A DNA stretch of 23,615 bases. Origin: Pseudomonadota bacterium (lineage in GTDB: Bacteria; Pseudomonadota; Gammaproteobacteria; Burkholderiales; SHXO01). The notes beneath the pieces were generated by a model. The model saw nothing but the letters and a program-made list of their open reading frames with translations, was not told the origin of the DNA and ran no database searches. The DNA lies in contig JAEZCG010000107.1 of the NCBI GenBank assembly GCA_023430065.1, positions 1-23,615 of the forward strand, in the 5' to 3' direction. The translations under genes were made by a program, and so were the position numbers. Shown here in pieces: positions 18,976-23,615 of this stretch (its first letter is position 1; every line of letters begins with the position of its first letter).

Positions 18976-20688
18976 ATGTCCGACGCGCCGCGCCACGATC
19001 GACCCAACCTGCAGCAACTGCAGGACGCCAGCATGCGACTGGCGAACGACCTGCTCGCGAATCTGCCGCGTGCACACGTGACACTCGACGCCTTCCTTCT
19101 CGCGCTCGCCGCACAGCCGCAGCGCGTTGCCGAGGTCAACGCACGTCACTATAGCGTCCGACTCGCGCAGTGGAGCCGGCTGTTGCACGCGGACCCGGAG
19201 GGCCCGCCCGCTGCGCCCGGCACAGACCGGCGTTTCAGCTCGGACGAATGGAGGACGCAGCCGTTCTTCCGCTTTCTGCGCGAATCGTACGAGGAGGACG
19301 TGCGCTGGATCGGCGAGTTGGTCGACGTCCTGCAACTGCCGCCGGCGGTCGCCAAGCGGGTGCGCTTTCTGGCCAAGCAGTTCGTGGCTGCCCTCGCCCC
19401 CACCAACCAGTTCGCCGCCAATCCCGACGCGATCCGGCGCGCGTACGCCACGCAGGGCGCCAGCATACGCGCCGGCCTGGACCTCCTTCGGCGCGACATC
19501 GAGCGCGGATCGATCTCGATGAGCGACGACTCGGCGTTCGAGATCGGGCGCAACCTGGCCTCCACCCCCGGCGCGGTGGTGTTCCAGAACGAGGTGCTGC
19601 AGCTCATCGAGTACACGCCGCTGACGGCTCGGGTGCATGCTCGACCGCTGCTGATCGTCCCGCCGTTCATCAACAAGTACTACATCCTGGACCTGCAGGC
19701 ACACAACTCCTTCGTGCGCTTCGCGCTCGAACGAGGCTTGCGCGTGTTCATGATTTCCTGGCGCAGCGCCGGCGAGGCCCTGCGCGAGGCGACCTGGGAC
19801 GACTACGTGCGCGAGGGGGTGGAACGGGCCATCGAGGTGACTCTCACGATCGCGCGAACCAGACGCCTGAACGCACTGGGGTTCTGCGTGGGCGGCACGC
19901 TCCTGGCCAGCGCACTTGCCGCCACCGACGCCGCCAAGCGCGTCGCCAACCTCACCTTGCTCGCCTGCCTGCTCGACTTCTCCGACGTCGGCGAGATCGG
20001 CGTGTTCATCGACGAACACTACGTGGCCGACTGCGAACGCGAGTTCGCACACGGCGGGGTGATGCCCGGCGCGCGAATCGCGTGGGCATTCGCCAGCCTG
20101 AGGCCCGACGAGCTGGTGTGGTACTTCGTGGTCAACAACTACCTCAAGGGACAGGTGCCCGCCGCGTTCGACCTGCTGTACTGGAATGCGGACAGTGCCA
20201 ATGTCCCGGGCCGGCTGTTCGCCTGGTATTTGCGCAACATGTACCAGGACAACCGCTTGCGCGTTCCCGGCGCAGTATCGATATGCGGCCGGCCGGCGGA
20301 CCTCGGCCGCCTGGGCATGCCCGCCTTCGTGCTCGCCACGCGGGATGACCACATCGTGCCGTGGGGTGCAGCGTGGGCAGGTGCGCGATTGCTTGCAGGT
20401 ACAATCGAATTCGTGTTGGGAGCGAGCGGACACGTTGCCGGCGTCGTCGCGCCGCCGCGGGCGGCGCGCGGCTACTGGCGCGGCCCGGCGCTGGGCGAGG
20501 ACGCGGGCGCATGGGCATCCTCCGCACGCCATTGCGAAGGCAGTTGGTGGGAGCACTGGGCCGACTGGATCGTGGCGCGCTCGGGCACGTTGAGGCGCGC
20601 GCCCGAGCGACCGGGATCCGACGCCTATCCCGTCATCGAAGCAGCACCCGGTCGCTATGTGCGCGAGCGCGCCACTCCGGGGCGATAG
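18976..20688 (+). CDS. phaC: Class I poly(3-hydroxyalkanoate) synthase PhaC
   Basis: PhaC polymerises (R)-3-hydroxybutyryl-CoA into PHB at the granule surface. The 570-aa protein (Cupriavidus PhaC is 589) has the class I N-terminal domain, with QNEVLQLIEYTP near 204-215 and PPFINKYYILDL at 229-240, and the alpha/beta-hydrolase core. The modified lipase box GFCVGG gives catalytic Cys304, Asp458 is in TRDDHIVPW and His486 in SGHVAGV. The full triad is present. The ATG at 18976 begins at the expected N-terminal helix; open sequence upstream belongs to the neighbouring gene's leader. Its Shine-Dalgarno is weak. phaB follows after 46 bp. Confidence 0.95.
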   Translation: MSDAPRHDRPNLQQLQDASMRLANDLLANLPRAHVTLDAFLLALAAQPQRVAEVNARHYSVRLAQWSRLLHADPEGPPAAPGTDRRFSSDEWRTQPFFRFLRESYEEDVRWIGELVDVLQLPPAVAKRVRFLAKQFVAALAPTNQFAANPDAIRRAYATQGASIRAGLDLLRRDIERGSISMSDDSAFEIGRNLASTPGAVVFQNEVLQLIEYTPLTARVHARPLLIVPPFINKYYILDLQAHNSFVRFALERGLRVFMISWRSAGEALREATWDDYVREGVERAIEVTLTIARTRRLNALGFCVGGTLLASALAATDAAKRVANLTLLACLLDFSDVGEIGVFIDEHYVADCEREFAHGGVMPGARIAWAFASLRPDELVWYFVVNNYLKGQVPAAFDLLYWNADSANVPGRLFAWYLRNMYQDNRLRVPGAVSICGRPADLGRLGMPAFVLATRDDHIVPWGAAWAGARLLAGTIEFVLGASGHVAGVVAPPRAARGYWRGPALGEDAGAWASSARHCEGSWWEHWADWIVARSGTLRRAPERPGSDAYPVIEAAPGRYVRERATPGR

Positions 20689-20734
20689 CGAGCGTTCGTT
20701 CCGCTTGAGCGTATTTCTTCGAGGAGAGGGCAAC

Positions 20735-21478
20735 ATGGGCAAGCGCGTCGTACTGGTGACCGGTGGCATGGGCGGCCTGGGCGAGTCGATCTGCACCAAG
20801 ATGGCCGATGCCGGCTACCAGGTCGTCACGACCTACTCCCCCGGAAACGATCGATCGGGCGGGTGGCTGGAACAGATGCGCGGGCGCGGCTATACGTTTT
20901 ACGCATACCCCTGCGACGTCGGCGACTACGACTCCTGTAGCGAGGCGGTACGCCGCGTGGAAAGCGAGATCGGTCCGGTGGATGTGCTAGTGAACAACGC
21001 CGGCATCACCCGCGACATGACGTTCAAGAAGATGGGCAAGGCGGACTGGGATGCGGTGCTTCGGACCAATCTGGACAGCGTCTTCAACATGACCAAGCAG
21101 GTGATGGACGGCATGGTGGAGCGCACCTGGGGACGGGTCATCAACGTCGCTTCGGTAAACGGCCAGAAAGGCGCCTTCGGCCAGACCAACTACTCGGCGG
21201 CCAAAGCCGGCATGCACGGCTTCACCAAGGCGCTCGCCCTGGAGGTCGCCAAGAAGGGGGTGACCGTCAATACGATCTCGCCCGGCTACATCGGCACCAA
21301 GATGGTGACCGCGATTCCCGAGAACATCCTGACCGAGAAGATCCTGCCGCAGATTCCGCTCGGCCGCCTCGGCAAGCCCGAGGAAGTGGCCGGCCTGATC
21401 ATCTATCTGGCCTCCGACGAGGCGGCGTTCGTCACGGGTGCCAACATTTCGATCAACGGCGGCCAACATATGTACTGA
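20735..21478 (+). CDS. phaB: Acetoacetyl-CoA reductase PhaB
   Basis: PhaB reduces acetoacetyl-CoA to (R)-3-hydroxybutyryl-CoA with NADPH, supplying the PhaC monomer. This 247-aa short-chain dehydrogenase has the cofactor loop TGGMGGLG (9-16), NNAG (87-90) and the tetrad Asn112, Ser140, Tyr153 and Lys157. The PhaB-type stretches SVNGQKGAFGQTNYSAAKAG (140-159) and GYIGTKMV are present, and the protein ends with INGGQHMY. The start is set by a strong GAGGAGAGGG 5 bp before the ATG at 20735. FabG-type reductases are relatives, but the pairing with phaC and these signatures favour PhaB. No terminator hairpin is visible between its stop and the accessory block. Confidence 0.95.
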   Translation: MGKRVVLVTGGMGGLGESICTKMADAGYQVVTTYSPGNDRSGGWLEQMRGRGYTFYAYPCDVGDYDSCSEAVRRVESEIGPVDVLVNNAGITRDMTFKKMGKADWDAVLRTNLDSVFNMTKQVMDGMVERTWGRVINVASVNGQKGAFGQTNYSAAKAGMHGFTKALALEVAKKGVTVNTISPGYIGTKMVTAIPENILTEKILPQIPLGRLGKPEEVAGLIIYLASDEAAFVTGANISINGGQHMY

Positions 21479-21506
21479 CGCGTCGCCCGGTAGGCAAAAA
21501 AAACGG

Positions 21507-21518
21507 AAGTATATACTT
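21507..21518. repeat. 12-bp perfect palindrome overlapping the -35
   Basis: AAGTATATACTT is self-complementary over 12 bp and its last two bases are the first two of the -35 TTGACG. This placement is typical of a repressor operator. It also contains TATACT (21512-21517), which could itself act as a -10. Confidence 0.5.
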
Positions 21519-21545
21519 GACGTCCCCACTGAATAAGTGCATTAT
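21517..21545 (+). promoter_or_regulatory. Sigma-70 promoter of the 112-aa protein gene
   Basis: TTGACG (21517-21522, 5 of 6), 17-nt spacer, CATTAT (21540-21545, 4 of 6). The predicted start site falls at about 21552, the A of the ATG, so the mRNA could be leaderless. If the alternative -10 TATACT at 21512 is used, the leader is about 28 nt and folds into the hairpin at 21522-21551. Confidence 0.5.
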
Positions 21546-21551
21546 GGGGAC
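21522..21551. repeat. Inverted repeat between -35 and start codon
   Basis: GTCCCCA (21522-21528) and TGGGGAC (21545-21551) are perfectly complementary 7-bp arms, 16 nt apart, with an inner AAT/ATT that can also pair. The right arm ends at the base before the ATG at 21552. It could be a dimeric-protein operator across the promoter, or an RNA stem abutting the start codon. Confidence 0.55.
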
Positions 21552-21890
21552 ATGCTTAAGAACTATCTCGTTCTCCTCAAGTTCGACACCCCCACGCAAG
21601 CGCTGCGGGATGTGGCGAGCCATATCAACACCGTCTCCACGATCCCCCCTGCCGTCGTTTGGACCAGCAAAGACACGCTCGGCATCGCCGTTGTGACTGA
21701 GAAGAACGGCAGAGCAATTCTTGAGTCGTGCGCAAAACAGTTAGACAAATCTCATATCAGCAATCTGCTGATTATTGAGATTGGTAAGGACTACCTAACA
21801 CACGGCGAAACCACTCTTGACGGGTGGCTGCACAGTCATGTGCGTCATCCCCAAACAGGTGGCGCATCTGAAGACGGTTCCAAAAAGTAA
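21552..21890 (+). CDS. Uncharacterised 112-aa protein upstream of the transposase
   Basis: I do not recognise this protein with confidence. It begins with a hydrophobic strand (NYLVLLKFD), then a helix (PTQALRDVASHINTV), a strand (AVVWTS), another strand (LGIAVVT), a helix (GRAILESCAKQLD) and a strand (NLLIIEIG), and ends in a Gly/Ser/Lys tail. The alternating pattern and length suggest a small ferredoxin-like alpha/beta fold of the kind seen in Cas2/SinR-like proteins; that is a weak structural guess. There are no Cys and no membrane segment. The start at ATG 21552 is chosen for the beta-strand N-terminus; a GTG at 21537 is in frame. No usable Shine-Dalgarno separates the hairpin from the ATG. 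The transposase starts 50 bp downstream on the same strand. Confidence 0.6.
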   Translation: MLKNYLVLLKFDTPTQALRDVASHINTVSTIPPAVVWTSKDTLGIAVVTEKNGRAILESCAKQLDKSHISNLLIIEIGKDYLTHGETTLDGWLHSHVRHPQTGGASEDGSKK

Positions 21891-21940
21891 CGTTTGCTCC
21901 TAGCCAACGCCCAAGCGAACAAAAAAGCAATTTCTCGATC

Positions 21941-22858
21941 ATGGCATCCTCTAATCTCAACGCCCCTCACTTCCAAGACCCCGAAGCCGCCCGCCAGTAC
22001 CTTGAGGCGCAGGTATGGCCGAATGGCCGTATCTGCCCTCACTGCGGCAGCATCGGAGAACACTACGAACTGAAGGGCAAGACCAATCGCCCCGGCCTGT
22101 ACAAGTGCGCAGACTGCAGGGAGCCGTTTACGGTAACGGTCGGCACGGTTTTCGAGAAATCGAAAGTCGGCCTGCATATCTGGCTCCAGGCGGTCTACCT
22201 GATGAACGCCAGTAAGAAGGGCGTCAGTGCCAAGCAGCTAGAGCGCATGCTTGGCGTCACCTACAAGACCGCGTGGTTCATGGCGCACCGCATCCGCGAG
22301 GCAATGGACATCAAGTCCGACAAGCCGCTGGGCGAGAACGGCGGTCCGGTCGAAGCAGATGAAACCTACTGGGGCAACCGCGACAAGAAGCCGAAAGGCG
22401 CTCGCGGCTACGCGCACAAGATGAAGGTTCTGAGCCTCGTTGAACGTGGCGGTCAGAAGCGGTCATACCACGTCACGAACGTGAACGCGGAAACCCTGCG
22501 CCCGATTCTCAAGAAGCAGATCGCCGCGCAGGCGCATCTGATGACCGACGAGGCGTCCGTCTATACCAAGGTAGGCCGTGAGTTCGCTGCGCATGGCGTA
22601 GTGAACCACGGTGCGAAAGAGTACAAGCGCGGCATCATCAGCACGAATGAAGTGGAATCATCCTTCGCCATTCTGAAACGTGGCCTGTACGGCACCTTCC
22701 ACAACGTCAGCGAGAAACACCTGCAGCGGTACGCCAACGAATTCGACTTCCGCTGGAATCGCCGCCAGTCGCTCGGCGTGGACGACATCCAGAGGACGAA
22801 CGAAACGCTGAAGAACGTGGGCGGCAAGCGCCTCGTCTATAAGAGAGCTGACGGCTAG
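21941..22858 (+). CDS. IS1595-family (ISXO2-like) transposase
   Basis: This 305-aa protein looks intact. An N-terminal zinc ribbon (CPHC at 32-35, CADC at 56-59) is followed by a helix-turn-helix region (about 92-120: KKGVSAKQLERMLGVTYKTAWFMAHRI) and the ISXO2-like DDE nuclease domain. Candidate catalytic residues are Asp140 (VEADETYWG), Asp203 (LMTDEAS) and Glu239 in STNEVESSF, followed by the family block KRGLYGTFHNVSEKHLQRYANEFDFRWNRR. Members cut and join DNA ends and duplicate 8 bp of target. No ribosome-binding site is visible before the ATG. I found no convincing terminal inverted repeats around it, and its stop codon overlaps that of the next gene, so it may be a passenger-bearing element or a resident, domesticated copy. 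Confidence 0.9.
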   Translation: MASSNLNAPHFQDPEAARQYLEAQVWPNGRICPHCGSIGEHYELKGKTNRPGLYKCADCREPFTVTVGTVFEKSKVGLHIWLQAVYLMNASKKGVSAKQLERMLGVTYKTAWFMAHRIREAMDIKSDKPLGENGGPVEADETYWGNRDKKPKGARGYAHKMKVLSLVERGGQKRSYHVTNVNAETLRPILKKQIAAQAHLMTDEASVYTKVGREFAAHGVVNHGAKEYKRGIISTNEVESSFAILKRGLYGTFHNVSEKHLQRYANEFDFRWNRRQSLGVDDIQRTNETLKNVGGKRLVYKRADG

Positions 22859-23085
22859 TAGCGCGCCAGATCACTCCACTGCGAGCGCCCCGGAGCGCCT
22901 CCTGCAGGATACTGAAACACATCCTCACGCTTGAACCCTATCGGCGGAATCTCTCCGCGGGAGACTTCCGCTATCGCCTCACTTGAGGCGCCACAAACCA
23001 ACACAACGTCCCCCAAGTCCTCCCAGACCGTCACCACCCGCTGTTCGTCTCCAACACAGCGAACAATAACCAATTCTCCTTTCAT
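22855..23085 (-). CDS. Uncharacterised 76-aa protein convergent with the transposase
   Basis: The product is small, soluble and acidic in its middle. It opens with a strand-rich segment (MKGELVIVRCVGDEQRVVTVWEDLGDVVLVC), which suggests a small beta-barrel or SH3-like fold, and then has PPIGFKREDVFQY, resembling the conserved PVGFPREDVF tail of a widespread family of short hypothetical proteins. Function is unknown. The ATG at 23085 has a strong TAGGAGG 5 bp upstream and its own promoter (23116-23143). Its TAG (complement of 22855-22857) overlaps the transposase TAG (22856-22858) on the palindrome CTAG. It is divergent from the DUF5343 gene. Confidence 0.75.
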   Translation of the reverse strand: MKGELVIVRCVGDEQRVVTVWEDLGDVVLVCGASSEAIAEVSRGEIPPIGFKREDVFQYPAGGAPGRSQWSDLARY

Positions 23086-23115
23086 TTCAGCCTCCTACGC
23101 TTCAATAACGAAGTC

Positions 23116-23143
23116 AGGATAGCGGACTTTTTGATCATTTCAA
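23116..23143 (-). promoter_or_regulatory. Promoter of the 76-aa protein gene
   Basis: On the minus strand, TTGAAA (23143-23138), 16-nt spacer, TATCCT (23121-23116). The predicted start is near 23109, giving a leader of about 24 nt with the AGGAGG site. Confidence 0.45.
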
Positions 23144-23152
23144 AAAAAAGTC
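23125..23152. repeat. Inverted repeat in the divergent regulatory region
   Basis: GACTTTTT and AAAAAGTC form 8-bp arms with a 12-nt centre that includes the palindrome TGATCA (23132-23137). It covers the -35 of the 76-aa gene promoter and lies upstream of the DUF5343 promoter, where an operator controlling both genes would be expected. It also contains an A8 tract (23142-23149). Confidence 0.45.
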
Positions 23153-23163
23153 GACACAGGCAT

Positions 23164-23193
23164 TTGACCGGCTGGTATAGGTACAGGTATCAT
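23164..23193 (+). promoter_or_regulatory. Promoter of the DUF5343 gene
   Basis: TTGACC (23164-23169, 5 of 6), 18-nt spacer, TATCAT (23188-23193, 5 of 6). The predicted start near 23200 leaves a leader of about 16 nt carrying GGAG (23206-23209), which supports the ATG at 23216 over the in-frame ATG at 23192 inside the -10. Confidence 0.55.
23174..23191. repeat. Triple GGTA hexamer repeat in the DUF5343 promoter spacer
   Basis: GGTATA, GGTACA and GGTATC follow one another without gaps, so GGTA recurs every 6 bp three times. The last copy overlaps the -10. Tandem short motifs in a spacer are a possible activator or repressor site; chance is not excluded. Confidence 0.4.
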
Positions 23194-23215
23194 GTCCGCT
23201 CATTTGGAGATAGGT

Positions 23216-23615
23216 ATGGACCGACCTGACGAGAAACCCGCAACTCCGCCTGTGGTTGCCTACAAGACCCTGAAGAACTTTCTCCGGGGCCTGTCCGCCG
23301 CCATGCCTGCCCGCATCGACAAGAGCGTGATGACGAGTATGTCGGGCGGGACTCAGTCTCAACTGCTTCACGCACTTAAAGCACTTGGCTGTATCTCCGG
23401 CCCTGGCGTCCCTACGGAACGGCTCCGTCGCATGGTTAAGACGGACACGTCTGAGTACAGCGCCGCACTGCGTGAGGCGATGCAGGAGACATACCCGTTT
23501 TTGCCTGAGACGGATTTGTCGACGGTGACGATGCAGCAACTTCGGGAGCATTTTGAGAGCATGGCGAACGGGGATACCGTTCGTAAGTGCTTGACTTTCT
23601 TCATCCCTGCTGCGA
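23216..23615 (+). CDS. DUF5343 domain protein, 5' part (runs off the window)
   Basis: The first 133 codons of a gene continuing past the window. The translation matches my memory of the DUF5343 family: YKTLKNFLRGL (16-26), the signature RIDKSVMTSMSGGTQSQLL (33-51), ALKALGCI, a helix with the conserved YPFL (95-98), then DLSTVT and GDTVRKCLTFFIPAA near the break. The winged-helix-like pattern of short helices, and the DTVRKC segment, suggest a DNA- or protein-binding domain, but no role is established to my knowledge. GGAG lies 6 bp before the ATG, and a good promoter precedes it. An in-frame ATG at 23192 would add eight residues but falls inside the -10. Base composition is lower in GC than the phaB side. 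Confidence 0.8.
   Translation, partial: MDRPDEKPATPPVVAYKTLKNFLRGLSAAMPARIDKSVMTSMSGGTQSQLLHALKALGCISGPGVPTERLRRMVKTDTSEYSAALREAMQETYPFLPETDLSTVTMQQLREHFESMANGDTVRKCLTFFIPAA

Larger units (their letters stand above)
21479..23615. other. Low-GC accessory block
   Basis: Base composition drops immediately after phaB: 29 of 60 G+C at 21541-21600 and 24 of 60 at 21721-21780, against 38 of 60 in phaB at 21241-21300. Codon use also changes (more TTA, AAA, ATT, TCT). Gene content is a transposase, two uncharacterised small proteins and a DUF5343 gene, unlike the housekeeping genes to the left. These are signs of acquired DNA. The left edge seems to be within 21479-21510; the right edge is outside the window. 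No tRNA or clear att site was seen. Confidence 0.7.

Noticed and set aside
18616..20799. 727-codon minus-strand open frame opposite phaC
   Set aside because: Antisense to the intact phaC catalytic triad gene and overlapping ZIP and phaB; no domain.
21552..21890. The 112-aa protein as a toxin or antitoxin
   Set aside because: No antitoxin- or toxin-like partner overlaps it, and no catalytic motif is visible; the small size alone is not enough.
21891..22880. CTAGCC match on both sides of the transposase as terminal inverted repeats
   Set aside because: Only six bases match (near 21901 and 22852 in inverted sense), and the right copy falls inside the transposase stop; this is within chance.
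23125..23152. The GACTTTTT/AAAAAGTC stem as a transcription terminator
   Set aside because: It lies between divergent promoters, not downstream of a gene, and its stem is AT-rich and weak.

Overview
The window reads as a GC-rich chromosomal segment from a betaproteobacterium; I cannot fix the order or genus. Three things point there: the gene order (comEC-relA, lolC-lolD, an rpfE-like gene before recJ, then prfB-lysS, and bamD divergent from rluD-pgeF), the class I PHB pathway genes, and the protein sequences. No rRNA, tRNA or CRISPR array was seen. No gene-free stretch exceeds 300 bases.

Layout. 1-497: the 5' part of a probable methyl-accepting chemotaxis protein on the minus strand, running into low-complexity sequence at the window edge, with a sigma-28-like (FliA) promoter and a 5'-leader hairpin upstream. 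498-5040: a minus-strand comEC-relA pair (DNA-uptake channel and ppGpp synthetase) separated by 4 bp. 5080-5625: a small DUF2062 membrane protein. 5633-7592: lolC-lolD (lipoprotein release) on the minus strand, overlapping by 8 bp. 7694-15379: a plus-strand run with an RpfE-type phosphoglycerate-mutase-like protein, recJ, prfB (programmed +1 frameshift), lysS, acetoacetyl-CoA synthetase and a single-domain heavy-metal-binding protein. 15396-16196: bamD on the minus strand. 16202-18748: rluD, pgeF and a ZIP metal transporter, all overlapping on the plus strand. 18692-18907: a small two-helix membrane protein on the minus strand, overlapping the ZIP gene 3' end. 18976-21478: phaC and phaB.

21479-23615: an accessory block with visibly lower GC (counted samples: 48% at 21541-21600 and 40% at 21721-21780, against 67% at 10921-10980). 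It holds a 112-aa protein of unknown function with an elaborate promoter, an intact IS1595-family transposase, a convergent 76-aa protein whose stop codon overlaps the transposase stop, and the start of a DUF5343 gene running off the window. The block starts directly after phaB, where I would expect PHB genes such as phaR in relatives.

How the genes fit together: most are housekeeping (ribosome function, tRNA charging, outer-membrane assembly, lipoprotein sorting, DNA repair). acetoacetyl-CoA synthetase, PhaB and PhaC together describe a PHB storage cycle: acetoacetate from degraded polymer is reactivated to acetoacetyl-CoA, reduced by PhaB and polymerised by PhaC. phaA is not in the window. 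The accessory block is the least understood part and the best place to look for something new.
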